Positions 1 to 8,180 of a DNA stretch of 64,000 bases are shown here, one piece after another. Location: positions 310,001-374,000 of the forward strand of contig NZ_JAVKDF010000017.1 in assembly GCF_040222385.1 (NCBI RefSeq), read 5' to 3'. A program made the translations under genes and the position numbers. This DNA comes from Imperialibacter sp040222385. Lineage in GTDB: Bacteria > Bacteroidota > Bacteroidia > Cytophagales > Cyclobacteriaceae. Position 1 is the stretch's first letter. Each line of letters starts with the position of its first letter. Below the pieces are notes generated by a model that searched no databases, was not told the origin of the DNA, and worked only from the letters and a program-made list of their open reading frames with translations.

Positions 1-616
1 ACGCTTCAAAACGGCCGCACGCAACATAGGCTAAGTCCACCGCTGCACTGCCCATCCTTCTGAGCCCATGAGAAGACTTCATCAATTCATTAAGAATATT
101 CAAATAGGGCATCATCTTTCCAAAGTCGTTGTATGGAAAGCCCGTGGCCAGCAGCGATTCATTTATTTGGGTAGCATTTGACACGCTAATTGGCTTTCCA
201 TTGCAGAAGGCTCCCTTACCCTTGATAGCATGAAAACACTCGTCACGATTTACCTCATACACTACACCCAGAATCGCCTGCTTGTCTCGCACCAGCGCCA
301 GGCTAACTGAATAAATGGGAAGACCGTGCACAAAGTTTGTGGTGCCGTCAAGCGGGTCTATCACCCACTGTAAGGCTCCCTCTGAACTGGCCACAGTACC
401 TTCCTCAGTAATAAAGCCAGCTTCCGGCAGCACCTCCCTCAGGCGCTCTACAATCATCTCTTCACATGCCTTGTCAACGTAGGACACTAAATTGTTGTGC
501 CCCTTTAGTTCTATCATGTCAGGTGTAAAGCCTTCTGCCTCTTTTTTCAAAAATTGCCCGGCTTCCTTACTTATGGCTATTACGTGGTGAACAAGTGTTT
601 CTAATGGTATTTCCAT
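1..616 (-). CDS. suhB: Inositol monophosphatase family protein (partial, 3' end outside window)
   Basis: Mg2+-dependent phosphatase of the IMPase/SuhB family, which hydrolyses inositol-1-phosphate and related sugar phosphates in the cytoplasm. The first 205 residues are visible and the C-terminus lies beyond the window edge. The metal-binding signature is intact: an EE pair at about 71-72 and the DPLDGTT motif at 87-93 (Asp87, Asp90). The ATG at 616 lies 7 bases after the rsmI stop, so the gene probably belongs to the same minus-strand transcript. The family is certain; whether its main role is inositol metabolism or the rRNA/antitermination role described for E. coli SuhB cannot be told from sequence. 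Confidence 0.93.
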   Translation of the reverse strand, partial: MEIPLETLVHHVIAISKEAGQFLKKEAEGFTPDMIELKGHNNLVSYVDKACEEMIVERLREVLPEAGFITEEGTVASSEGALQWVIDPLDGTTNFVHGLPIYSVSLALVRDKQAILGVVYEVNRDECFHAIKGKGAFCNGKPISVSNATQINESLLATGFPYNDFGKMMPYLNILNELMKSSHGLRRMGSAAVDLAYVACGRFEA

Positions 617-623
617 CGTGATA

Positions 624-1298
624 TTACTTTCCAGATACGACGATTACAATTTCCCCTTTGGGTGGCTTTGCCTGAAAATGAGCCAAAACCTCCGTTGCGC
701 TTCCGGTAATAGTCTCTTCATAGAGCTTGGAGAGCTCCCTACTAACCGAAACCATCCGATCGCCGCCAAGTAAGGTAACAAACATTTCAAGAGTTTTTAC
801 CAACCTATGCGGCGATTCATAATAAATCACCGCTCTTTCCTCTTCTTTTATGGCTTCTATTTTAGTCTGTTTACCCTTTTTGTGAGGAAGAAACCCCTCG
901 AATATAAATCGATCACAAGGAAACCCACTTTTGACAACTGCGGGAATAAGCGCCGTTGGTCCTGGCAAACAATCGATCACAATGCCTGCGCTTATCGCCT
1001 CCCTCACTATCAGGTAACCCGGGTCGGAAATACCCGGCGTTCCAGCATCAGAAATCAATGCCATGCTCTCGCCCGACTTCAACCTTCCCACAAGGTCACT
1101 TACTACTTTATGCTCATTGAAAATATGAAAGCTCTTAACCGGTTTACTGATTTCAAAGTGCTTAAGTAAAACACCGGATGTGCGGGTATCTTCCGCCAAT
1201 ATCACATCCACCTCCCTCAATACCCTTAAGGCTCTGAGAGTGATGTCCTCCAGGTTGCCAATGGGCGTCGGAACCAGGTATAGCTTCGCTGTAGCCAT
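624..1298 (-). CDS. rsmI: 16S rRNA (cytidine(1402)-2'-O)-methyltransferase RsmI
   Basis: SAM-dependent ribosomal RNA methyltransferase that 2'-O-methylates C1402 in the decoding centre of 16S rRNA. It is a tetrapyrrole-methylase-fold protein. The N-terminal PTPIGNLEDIT motif (residues 10-20) and the glycine-rich SDAGTPGISDPG loop (83-94) are typical of RsmI. At 224 residues it is shorter than the E. coli protein (about 286), lacking the usual C-terminal extension, as in many Bacteroidota. The ATG follows the stop codon of the upstream pterin dehydratase with no spacing, which indicates co-transcription and possibly translational coupling. Confidence 0.95.
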   Translation of the reverse strand: MATAKLYLVPTPIGNLEDITLRALRVLREVDVILAEDTRTSGVLLKHFEISKPVKSFHIFNEHKVVSDLVGRLKSGESMALISDAGTPGISDPGYLIVREAISAGIVIDCLPGPTALIPAVVKSGFPCDRFIFEGFLPHKKGKQTKIEAIKEEERAVIYYESPHRLVKTLEMFVTLLGGDRMVSVSRELSKLYEETITGSATEVLAHFQAKPPKGEIVIVVSGK

Positions 1299-1532
1299 CT
1301 ATTTCAAGAGCGCATCTATCACGCTCGCAAGCTTCCTGTCCTTCTCAGTCACAGTATTGCCCGCACTGTGGGTGGTCAACTCTATGGTCACCTTATTATA
1401 AACGTTGCTCCAATTAGGGTGGTGATCCATTTTCTCTGCTTCAATGGCTACCTTTGTCATAAACCCGAATGCTTCAACAAAATTCTTGAAGGTAATTTCT
1501 CGTACAAGTTTGTTGTTCTCTTCTGTCCACAT
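1299..1532 (-). CDS. 4a-hydroxytetrahydrobiopterin dehydratase (PCD/DCoH family), short form
   Basis: Pterin-4a-carbinolamine dehydratase, which dehydrates the pterin product of aromatic amino acid hydroxylases and can act in molybdopterin or tetrahydrobiopterin chemistry. The catalytic pattern is present: His37-His38-Pro39, a tryptophan at 41, His55 and Asp65. At 77 residues it is about 20 shorter than typical family members, the missing part being N-terminal. No phenylalanine hydroxylase gene is in the window, so its substrate context is unknown. It lies between the lipoprotein methyltransferase gene (6-base gap) and rsmI (no gap) on the minus strand. Confidence 0.88.
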   Translation of the reverse strand: MWTEENNKLVREITFKNFVEAFGFMTKVAIEAEKMDHHPNWSNVYNKVTIELTTHSAGNTVTEKDRKLASVIDALLK

Positions 1533-1538
1533 AACATT

Positions 1539-2237
1539 TTATCTTTTAGTGGCGGTAATGATGTATTGGTAGGGTAGCGTCTTCGCATCTACCTCTTTTA
1601 TAGTAAACCCCACTGCCTTCAATTCGTTCACGAGTTTTTGGCTCGAAATCCAAAAATTATCAGGCGGCGTTACCGGAGACCGCTCGGGCTTGAAGTCAAC
1701 AATCACCAGTTGCCCTCCATCTTTTAGCCCACTCCTTATTTCTGCAAAGTACTTCTTCCGCTCTGGCAAAAAAGAGGCGGTATTGACTATGAGTACTCCG
1801 TCAGCTTCGTTCAACGCAATGCCGGGGGCTTCTGGCACTGTCTTTCTCGTCTCTATCCCACCTACGTTCGTTGGCAACTTCGTAGCTTCCTCCTCAATGT
1901 GTTGCAAAAAGTTGTCGTCAATATCAATAGCTATCACATCGGCCCCTGATGCGGCCAACCTAAGAGTGAAATAGCCTGCTCCAGCACCAATGTCGGCAAT
2001 TTTCTTCCCCCGGGTATCACCAAACTTCTGTATGACCTCGTCAGGCTTTTGCCAGCTGTCCCGATCCGGATCTTCAAACTCATCAGAAAGCAAGTCTCCC
2101 CCGCCAACAGCAACACTCTCTCTTCCAACCACGTCCTTTTTTTGGCCTGACTCATCATTGTTAGCTGTCTCTCCGCCACATGACGTCAATACAATGCCTA
2201 CACTCGTAATAACCAGGAACCGTTGAAAGCCAATCAT
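1539..2237 (-). CDS. Class I SAM-dependent methyltransferase with lipoprotein signal
   Basis: A 232-residue protein with a lipoprotein signal peptide (hydrophobic segment to about residue 18, lipobox LTSC with Cys at 20), an acidic linker rich in Gly, Asp and Glu, then a Rossmann-type methyltransferase domain from about residue 65. Motif I reads DIGAGAGYFT, and an acidic Asp-Ile-Asp pair follows at the end of strand 2. The substrate is unknown. The combination is odd, because SAM is a cytoplasmic cofactor while the signal predicts membrane anchoring outside the cytoplasm. The upstream 3' end of the DUF493 gene carries a good promoter (2242-2272) whose -7 box ends only 4 bases before this ATG. 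First gene of a probable operon with the pterin dehydratase, rsmI and suhB. Confidence 0.82.
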   Translation of the reverse strand: MIGFQRFLVITSVGIVLTSCGGETANNDESGQKKDVVGRESVAVGGGDLLSDEFEDPDRDSWQKPDEVIQKFGDTRGKKIADIGAGAGYFTLRLAASGADVIAIDIDDNFLQHIEEEATKLPTNVGGIETRKTVPEAPGIALNEADGVLIVNTASFLPERKKYFAEIRSGLKDGGQLVIVDFKPERSPVTPPDNFWISSQKLVNELKAVGFTIKEVDAKTLPYQYIITATKR

Positions 2238-2238
2238 A

Positions 2239-2499
2239 TTACAAAGATATAACGCCCTCCACCGACTTCACAGTAACATAGACTTCAACCACTTCCTCGC
2301 TCGACTCAACGATCTTTTCCAAAGTCAAACTGGTGTACCGGTTATTGCTGGAGCTCCGCAAGCTTAGTTTTCCAACAGGGAGCAAACTTTCCACATCAGC
2401 AACTTTTTCGCTTGGAACAATAAATTTGAAGATATAAGCGCCTGGAAATGTGTGCTCCTGTTCCAGCTTCTCCTTGAAAGAAACGATTTGCGGGTCCAT
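2239..2499 (-). CDS. DUF493 (YbeD-like) family protein
   Basis: Small cytoplasmic ferredoxin-like-fold protein of 86 residues, of the DUF493/YbeD family, whose exact function is not established. It has the family pattern: an N-terminal FPG turn after a helix, then alternating strands ending in a val-rich strand. The ATG at 2499 was chosen because an upstream in-frame start at 2547 would lie inside the terminator hairpin at 2513-2554 and would give a non-homologous N-terminus. It is downstream of the SurA/PpiD-like gene, separated from it by that hairpin, and ends one base before the methyltransferase start. Confidence 0.8.
   Translation of the reverse strand: MDPQIVSFKEKLEQEHTFPGAYIFKFIVPSEKVADVESLLPVGKLSLRSSSNNRYTSLTLEKIVESSEEVVEVYVTVKSVEGVISL
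2242..2272 (-). promoter_or_regulatory. Candidate Bacteroidota promoter for the methyltransferase-rsmI-suhB operon
   Basis: On the minus strand TGTG, 19 bases, then a perfect TATCTTTG (-7 box at 2242-2249), matching the TTTG-N19-TAnnTTTG consensus at 11 of the 12 required... specifically 3 of 4 in the -33 box and all six fixed positions of the -7 box. The -7 box ends 4 bases before the ATG at 2237, so the transcript would be leaderless or nearly so. It overlaps the 3' end of the DUF493 gene. Confidence 0.5.
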
Positions 2500-2512
2500 T
2501 CTTGCGTGTTGT

Positions 2513-2554
2513 AAAAGAAAAAAGGAGTTACCAAAAAATATCGGCAACTCCTTT
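2513..2554 (-). terminator. Rho-independent terminator after the SurA/PpiD-like gene
   Basis: Inverted repeat with arms at 2521-2532 and 2543-2554 (12 bp, about 11 matched), followed on the minus strand by a T-rich run (six Ts, C, four Ts). It lies 20 bases after the foldase stop and only about 13 bases before the DUF493 start codon. Confidence 0.75.
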
Positions 2555-2573
2555 CTTTAACTTCTAAATATTA

Positions 2574-4682
2574 TCAGAAAAACTTATAACGCTCATCTTC
2601 TATCTCGGCAAACTCCCGAATAGCCTGCGATAAGCTAAATGATATTCTCGACTGACGACGCTGACTCAGTTGATCTCTGAATGTGCTGAAATCTGCCACT
2701 TCCGGAGCCTCTGTGATAGAAACAGTTTCAACTATTACTACTCCATTGTCTGCCTTCACCACACCTGACCTTTCGCCTGCTGCCAGTGCAAATGCCTGTC
2801 CAACAGCTTCAGGTGCGTTACCCACACCTGTAAGTGCGTTGGCGCTTAGCTTCAAATCGCTCATTGTATACACTGTGGCGTCAGCTCCCATTTGCTCGCT
2901 GATTTCATCCAATGTGCCCGTTTTAGCTTTGAGTTGATCAGCAATTACAGCCGCCTTCTTTTCGTCCTTTACCTTTTTAGTAATGTCGTCCCACACAGCA
3001 CTCAGCTCTACGAGTCCTTTTGGCTGCTCCCCGGTCATGGCTGCCACTATATACTCGCTATCCAGCTCATAAACCTCTGATACTTTGCCTACACTGCCGT
3101 CGTTGAACAACCAGATGATAATTGTTCTGGCATCAGAAAGGCCGCCGAAACGGCGAGCATTTGGTGCTACTCCCTTCGCTTCTTCTACTTCAAGGCCCTT
3201 TTCTGCAGCATTGGCCCGGAACTGCTCCAGATTTTCGCTGCTCAATGCAAACATGTCTGCATCACGATACGCCATATTGCGGGTATCATCGCTGGCAATA
3301 ATTTCTTTCTCGATAGTAGCTACTTTGTAGGTAGTGTTTGTTTTTACAGCAGTTACCTCTATAATATGATAACCGAAATCTGTCTCAACTACGTCATTCA
3401 GCAGACCCGTTTTTGAAGCATCAAATACAGCCTTCTCGAATGGCTCAACCATGCGGCCTTCACCAAACCAACCCAAATCACCACCTCTGGTAGCGGTGCC
3501 GTCAGTTCCGTGAATACGAGCCATTTCGGCAAAACTTGCACCCTTTTTTATTTCACTTAGAATCTGTCTGGCTTCTGCTTTGGCTGCGCTTTTTGCTGCC
3601 TCGCTCTCATCCTCTCCTTTGAAAAGGATGTGACTCGCACGAGCATAGCCGGTTGTGCCTTCCGCTTTCTTGGATAGCTTGTAGATCGTGTATCTGTCAT
3701 TGGCTAAGATTGGACCGATGATGTCGCCTTCCTGCATCGTTTTAATGGTGTCGTTCAATGACGCTGGTAGCTGATCAGGCGTGTATGTTCTAAAAGGTGT
3801 TTGTGCATCAGAGTTGGCTCTGGCGAAAAGCGAGTCGTTCTTCGACTGTGCCAATAAACTTTTAATCTCGTTAATCTCTTCGATCACCGCAGCTGTATCA
3901 TCAGCGGAAGCAATGATAGGGAAAGAAATGTACTCAAGAGACCGTGAGAGCTCTCTTTGGTATTGGTCAGCGTTGCTCTTCAAGTACGCCTGCAGATCAG
4001 CGTCGGTTACGGTAACAGAAGAATCGCTAACGGTGTAATAAGGGACGTAAAGGTATTTTACCTCAGCGATTTTATTGGCTTGAGTATATTCCCTCTTAGC
4101 CTCCTCCTGAGTAACATAATTAGTTTGGAGAAACAAATTGTCAAACTTCAGCATTAACCTTGCCGGAGCCAGAGTACCCTCAAAATTGTACCACGCTGCC
4201 TGCTGTTGTGCGGGCATAGCGCTAAGATTCTGCAAATACGTGATGATCTGATCTTTGTCAAACTGGCCGGTTTCAGGGTTGGTAAACGCCTGAACGATTT
4301 CGGGGCTGATGTTATTACCCTGAACCATATCAACAACTTCTTCGTCAGATACAGTTATTCCCAGCCCGGCGAACTCTTCTTCATAGGCATACTTGTTGAC
4401 CAGCAAATCCCACGCTTGCTGTCTGATGGAGTACATGTCGTCACCACTAGGGCTTCGTCCCTGACTCATTTGAAAGTTGAACGAAAGTTCATCTACCTTA
4501 CTCTGAAATTCATCGAGCTTAATAGTGGTGCCATTAATTTCTCCTATCTCGTTCGTATTGCCGCCCAACAAGGTCGAGTTTGGGCCAAGCAAATCTCCCC
4601 CTACTACGAATAGCCCCAACCCAACAGCAATAATACCTACTGCCAACCCAGTTCTCTCTCTTATTTTATTAATGAAACCCAT
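2574..4682 (-). CDS. Membrane-anchored peptidyl-prolyl cis-trans isomerase (SurA/PpiD-type foldase)
   Basis: Periplasmic chaperone/foldase of 702 residues. An N-terminal transmembrane anchor (about residues 12-33) is followed by a SurA-like N-terminal domain. A parvulin (PpiC) rotamase domain at about residues 345-460 has the diagnostic blocks ASHILF, GGDLGWF and GYHIIEV. The architecture matches PpiD, which assists folding of outer-membrane proteins. The ATG at 4682 is preferred over an in-frame start 51 bases upstream because a strong promoter (4704-4734) lies between the two. The neighbours (CorC-like protein, LptC, outer-membrane barrel) fit an envelope-assembly role. A terminator follows at 2513-2554. 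Confidence 0.9.
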   Translation of the reverse strand: MGFINKIRERTGLAVGIIAVGLGLFVVGGDLLGPNSTLLGGNTNEIGEINGTTIKLDEFQSKVDELSFNFQMSQGRSPSGDDMYSIRQQAWDLLVNKYAYEEEFAGLGITVSDEEVVDMVQGNNISPEIVQAFTNPETGQFDKDQIITYLQNLSAMPAQQQAAWYNFEGTLAPARLMLKFDNLFLQTNYVTQEEAKREYTQANKIAEVKYLYVPYYTVSDSSVTVTDADLQAYLKSNADQYQRELSRSLEYISFPIIASADDTAAVIEEINEIKSLLAQSKNDSLFARANSDAQTPFRTYTPDQLPASLNDTIKTMQEGDIIGPILANDRYTIYKLSKKAEGTTGYARASHILFKGEDESEAAKSAAKAEARQILSEIKKGASFAEMARIHGTDGTATRGGDLGWFGEGRMVEPFEKAVFDASKTGLLNDVVETDFGYHIIEVTAVKTNTTYKVATIEKEIIASDDTRNMAYRDADMFALSSENLEQFRANAAEKGLEVEEAKGVAPNARRFGGLSDARTIIIWLFNDGSVGKVSEVYELDSEYIVAAMTGEQPKGLVELSAVWDDITKKVKDEKKAAVIADQLKAKTGTLDEISEQMGADATVYTMSDLKLSANALTGVGNAPEAVGQAFALAAGERSGVVKADNGVVIVETVSITEAPEVADFSTFRDQLSQRRQSRISFSLSQAIREFAEIEDERYKFF

Positions 4683-4703
4683 ATCGTCGTTTTTAGCGAG
4701 CCG

Positions 4704-4734
4704 CAAAATAATATCATTCGAAGCTAAAATCAAA
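4704..4734 (-). promoter_or_regulatory. Candidate promoter for the SurA/PpiD-like gene
   Basis: Minus strand TTTG, exactly 19 bases, then TTATTTTG. The same arrangement is seen before pdhA (19492-19522) and the M16 protease (28288-28318, GTATTTTG). The predicted start point is about 15 bases before the ATG at 4682, which supports that start. Confidence 0.55.
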
Positions 4735-4753
4735 ATGGAGGTTCGAGGTTTTA

Positions 4754-6040
4754 CTAGCCCCTATCTTCCTCATTTTGAACCGTTAGCTTCACTCTGTCAA
4801 TCCTGTTGTCGGTTTTTGAATAAACGGTGATCACGAAAGGGGCGACCTCTATTATGTCGTTTACTTCGGGAATGTTTTCGTTCACAGAAAGTATCAGACC
4901 GCCGAGCGTTTCGTAATCTCCCACCGGCAAGTTCAAATCGTATCTATCGTTGAGGTAATCAATCTCAAGCCTCGCACTTAGTATGTAATTTCTTTGGTCG
5001 ATTTTTTCTTCTACCAGGTCCTCATCGTCATCGTGCTCATCGTTGATCTCTCCAAAAATTTCCTCGATGATGTCTTCCATACTTACGATACCCGATGTCC
5101 CTCCGTACTCATCTACCACCAATGCAAGGCTCTTTCTTTCGGTCAGGAACTGAATCATCAGCTCATTAACAAGAGAAGTTTCGGTAACGATAATGATTGG
5201 CGTTAAAATCGACTTGATGTCCTTCGGCTTTTTGAATACCTCAAGCGAATGACAGTACCCTATCACTTCGTCAATCGTGTTCTTATAAATAACGATTTTC
5301 GAATGTCCACTTTCAATAAAAGCATTTTTTAGTTCCTCTATCCCATCTTCAATGTCAACGGCCACAATCTCCGGGCGTGGAACCATACAGTCTCTCACTT
5401 TAACCGTCTTAAACTCAAGGGCATTATTGAAAATTTTCGCATCAACCTCCCTGTTGTCATTCTGGTTCTCGCTTGTCGACAAGTTTTTCAGGTAATTATT
5501 GAGGTCAATCAGTCCAAAAATGGGCTTGTCCTCAGAGTACTCGAACCTAAGTATTTTTGTTATGACAAACTTGGATGAAAGAACGATGATGAATACAAAG
5601 GGGTAAAGCACATAGTAGATCATCAAAATTGGTACTGCAAACAATGTGAGCAGCCAATCTGGATTGATCATAAAAATACTCTTGGGCGTATATTCGGCCG
5701 TGATGATCACTATAAAAGTTGAAAGCAGGGTTTGAATTAGTCCCACCGTCACATCGTTTCTCAAAGAGTCCGGAAGGCTTGTCGCCAGCCAGGGCTCGAG
5801 CAGCCCGGCCATGTAGTACCCATACAATACCAACGAAATAGTGTTCCCTACAAGCGTCGTGCTTATAAACTGGGATGGATTTTTTACAAACCGGGTTAAA
5901 ATTTGCCCCGAAATAGCTCCCTGCTTACGCAGCAGTTCGATGTGAAGTCGATTGGCAGAGACAAACGCAATTTCTACACCCGAAAAGAAGGCTGAAAAAG
6001 CCAGGCAAATAAGAATAATTATGACTTGGTTTGGATCCAT
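4754..6040 (-). CDS. CNNM/CorC-type hemolysin family protein (DUF21, CBS pair, CorC_HlyC)
   Basis: Integral membrane protein of 428 residues. An N-terminal DUF21/CNNM domain with about four membrane segments (residues 1-190) is followed by two CBS domains (about 205-330) and a CorC_HlyC domain (about 345-425). The family is linked to Mg2+/Co2+ transport, and the Bacteroidota gliding protein GldE has the same architecture, but I cannot assign it as GldE from sequence alone. The motif VVDEYGGTSGIVSMEDIIEE in the second CBS domain is typical. It sits in a minus-strand cluster downstream of lptC and the 50-residue membrane protein. Confidence 0.9.
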   Translation of the reverse strand: MDPNQVIIILICLAFSAFFSGVEIAFVSANRLHIELLRKQGAISGQILTRFVKNPSQFISTTLVGNTISLVLYGYYMAGLLEPWLATSLPDSLRNDVTVGLIQTLLSTFIVIITAEYTPKSIFMINPDWLLTLFAVPILMIYYVLYPFVFIIVLSSKFVITKILRFEYSEDKPIFGLIDLNNYLKNLSTSENQNDNREVDAKIFNNALEFKTVKVRDCMVPRPEIVAVDIEDGIEELKNAFIESGHSKIVIYKNTIDEVIGYCHSLEVFKKPKDIKSILTPIIIVTETSLVNELMIQFLTERKSLALVVDEYGGTSGIVSMEDIIEEIFGEINDEHDDDEDLVEEKIDQRNYILSARLEIDYLNDRYDLNLPVGDYETLGGLILSVNENIPEVNDIIEVAPFVITVYSKTDNRIDRVKLTVQNEEDRG

Positions 6041-6125
6041 TAGCTTTGAAAGCCTCTATTGCCTTGCAAAGAATAAGAACAAATCTTGTTACCCGACTTG
6101 CCCTTGAAATGTTTATTTCGGTTTA

Positions 6126-6278
6126 TCATTTCACAAATTTATACAAAAGTAGCAGACAAACACTGATCATTAGGATCCAGTATGAATGCACCAGACCGAC
6201 GGTCATCGTTTGATGAACGCCGATAATCAAAAAACCAACACTGAGTGTCAGCAATATAATACCCCAACCTTTCTTCAT
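6126..6278 (-). CDS. Small membrane protein (50 aa) in the lptC cluster
   Basis: A 50-residue open frame beginning MKKGWG. It has two hydrophobic segments (about residues 6-20 and 34-46) separated by a short polar loop, and ends in a basic KFVK tail. Its ATG overlaps the lptC stop codon in an ATGA arrangement (6275-6278), a strong sign of translational coupling. No function is recognised. Position between lptC and the CNNM/CorC-type gene suggests an inner-membrane protein connected with the envelope, but this is inference from neighbours only. It falls below the length cut-off of many gene callers. Confidence 0.7.
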   Translation of the reverse strand: MKKGWGIILLTLSVGFLIIGVHQTMTVGLVHSYWILMISVCLLLLYKFVK

Positions 6279-6808
6279 TGCGGGTCATCTATAGTCAACG
6301 TTCCTGTTGGCTTGGTGATGGAATAACTTGAAAAATCCTGGCGGGCTGTCATTCCCTCTCCAGTATGGATTTCGCCCTCAGACCTAATAGTAACAAATTT
6401 ATCAGTGAAAATCTCTTCTTTTATCGGGGTCCAGTACAATTCTTCTGTGTTTAGCTCATCTCCATCCAAAAGGCTGATAACAACCACATTCCCCTCTGCC
6501 TTGTAAAGGTTCTCCTTAGCATTTTTCTCTCCTCTATCGGCTCTCAGGGTGGATGACTTAGTGCCATCTTTCTCAAAAAACTCAATGTAAACACCGTCAG
6601 GAAACTCCCGGTCACCATTCTCGAACTCGAATTGCGTTGGCGCTTCGAGCCTAATTCTTACTTTAGCAGAGTCACTAAACAAGGTGACCACGTCTTTGAT
6701 CTCCATGACAGGCCCCTCGTAAAGCGGCATGTCCGACATGTCTTCCTTCTTTTCGCAAGAAAACATAAGAAGAACAAAACCAATAAGATAACCTAAGCAG
6801 ACTCTCAT
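6275..6808 (-). CDS. lptC: LPS export ABC transporter periplasmic protein LptC
   Basis: Component of the Lpt bridge that moves lipopolysaccharide from inner to outer membrane. The 177-residue product starts with a lipoprotein-like signal (LLMFSC, Cys near residue 17) instead of the plain membrane anchor of E. coli LptC. This is usual in Bacteroidota. The remainder is the beta-jellyroll of the OstA/LptC superfamily, ending in a block of the SITKPTGTL type. The ATG at 6808 is preferred because the longer frame would read through a terminator-like hairpin (6815-6843). The stop overlaps the start of the 50-residue membrane protein by ATGA. Confidence 0.88.
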   Translation of the reverse strand: MRVCLGYLIGFVLLMFSCEKKEDMSDMPLYEGPVMEIKDVVTLFSDSAKVRIRLEAPTQFEFENGDREFPDGVYIEFFEKDGTKSSTLRADRGEKNAKENLYKAEGNVVVISLLDGDELNTEELYWTPIKEEIFTDKFVTIRSEGEIHTGEGMTARQDFSSYSITKPTGTLTIDDPQ

Positions 6809-6814
6809 ATAAAT

Positions 6815-6843
6815 AAAAAACGGTCGCTGCGTTACAACGACCG
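6815..6843 (-). terminator. Terminator-like hairpin directly before lptC
   Basis: Nine-base-pair GC-rich stem (arms 6821-6829 and 6835-6843, five-base loop) followed on the minus strand by six Ts. The T run ends only 6 bases before the lptC ATG at 6808, so lptC transcription from the TPR gene would depend on readthrough. Confidence 0.7.
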
Positions 6844-6863
6844 TCTCAATTAGGTTGTTATCC

Positions 6864-8168
6864 TTATGCTGGTCTTCTTTGCAAGGTAACAGATTCCTGT
6901 ACCCAGCAGCCAACACTCAGGACGTCTCCTTCTTTCATACCTTCCTCAAATATCTCCCCGATGGACGGAAATTGTTCTTTTGCTTTTTCCATGCCCTGGC
7001 TGTTGCCGGCCTTCTTGTACATTTCGTATGCAGCAATATAAACAGCCCTGTCCTTTACTTTGCTTTCTCCACCACGGCAATCTTCATAGCTAGTCAAGTA
7101 GAGGTTGCCAATCAGCGTGTAAGCATCGGAAAATGAAGGATCCATGCTAAGCGCCTTCCGTGCGTTAGCACGAGCTGACACTTTCTGACCATCAGAGGCA
7201 TTAATTCTGGCCATGTCATAGTAGATTTCAGCCTTCTTCTGGTTGTCATCAGCCAATTCCACTGCTTGATTGTAGTATTTAAACGCTTCTTCGTTCTTTC
7301 CTTCTGCAGCTAGCTTCTGAGCAATTACCTTGGTCAGAGAATATGTTGGCTCCTTTTCGTTAACAATCTTACTAGATGTCATGAAAAGCGGACTGTCGGT
7401 ACACTTACCAGTCAACTGTAGCTGCAAAATTTTCTTCGCCAATTTAAGATCTGTAGGATCTGCCTTCAGCTTAGGCCCAAGATTGTTTTCTACAAATTCG
7501 CAGTCAACGGTTACAGTAGCCGTAAGCAGCTTGTCAATGTTCTCAGCAATTTTTTCGATCCTGTCCAGGTTCTTGCCTGTCGCCTTTTTCAAATCGATAA
7601 TGGCCATGATCTCGTCATAGTAGTCAAGCACCTGCACGTCGGTGATAGCACCACCTGTTAGCTTAAAGCGTCTAACCACGTCCATGAACGCAAGCAAGTT
7701 GTTATCGAGGGTGTTCACTCCATTAAGTTCATACACCTTTTCGAACATCTTCATTAAGTCCGGGTATTTGGCCTTATTGTCTTTGTAATACTTATAGGCT
7801 GTGTACCCTTTTCTGTTTAGCACGTCCCCTTCGTTTCCAAAATACTGGATGCGCTTATCATACATTGACAGAGCCTGCTCCTGATATTGAACTGTTTTAG
7901 CTGCATCAGGCTCATTGTCGGCTAATCCCTCGTAAATCTTGGCTCCATTAATATACAACGACTCATTTAAGTCAGGAGCATTCGCCAACAACCAATCGAG
8001 GTGAGGCAATGCCGCTTTGAAATTATCTTGCTTTAGGAAGTCTGTGTAGAGAGCGTTTTTCTCTTCTGCCGTTGCTCTGTCTTCAGGCCAATTCCAACCC
8101 GGCTGAGCAACCGCTACCAGCTGGACACCAAGGAAAAACAGCAAACTGAAAATCCACGTCTTTTTCAT
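6864..8168 (-). CDS. Secreted tetratricopeptide repeat protein
   Basis: A 434-residue protein with an N-terminal signal peptide (MKKTW start, cleavage probably after VAVAQ near residue 22), followed by helical repeats of TPR type. The clearest repeats are at about residues 280-370, with Tyr/Ala at the packing positions (EEAFKYYNQAVELADD and DPSFSDAYTLIGNLY). It is predicted to be periplasmic or outer-membrane associated. It lies between the outer-membrane barrel gene (12-base gap) and lptC, an arrangement suggesting a scaffold role in envelope assembly. No specific function is recognised. Confidence 0.83.
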   Translation of the reverse strand: MKKTWIFSLLFFLGVQLVAVAQPGWNWPEDRATAEEKNALYTDFLKQDNFKAALPHLDWLLANAPDLNESLYINGAKIYEGLADNEPDAAKTVQYQEQALSMYDKRIQYFGNEGDVLNRKGYTAYKYYKDNKAKYPDLMKMFEKVYELNGVNTLDNNLLAFMDVVRRFKLTGGAITDVQVLDYYDEIMAIIDLKKATGKNLDRIEKIAENIDKLLTATVTVDCEFVENNLGPKLKADPTDLKLAKKILQLQLTGKCTDSPLFMTSSKIVNEKEPTYSLTKVIAQKLAAEGKNEEAFKYYNQAVELADDNQKKAEIYYDMARINASDGQKVSARANARKALSMDPSFSDAYTLIGNLYLTSYEDCRGGESKVKDRAVYIAAYEMYKKAGNSQGMEKAKEQFPSIGEIFEEGMKEGDVLSVGCWVQESVTLQRRPA

Positions 8169-8180
8169 GATTACTTAGTT

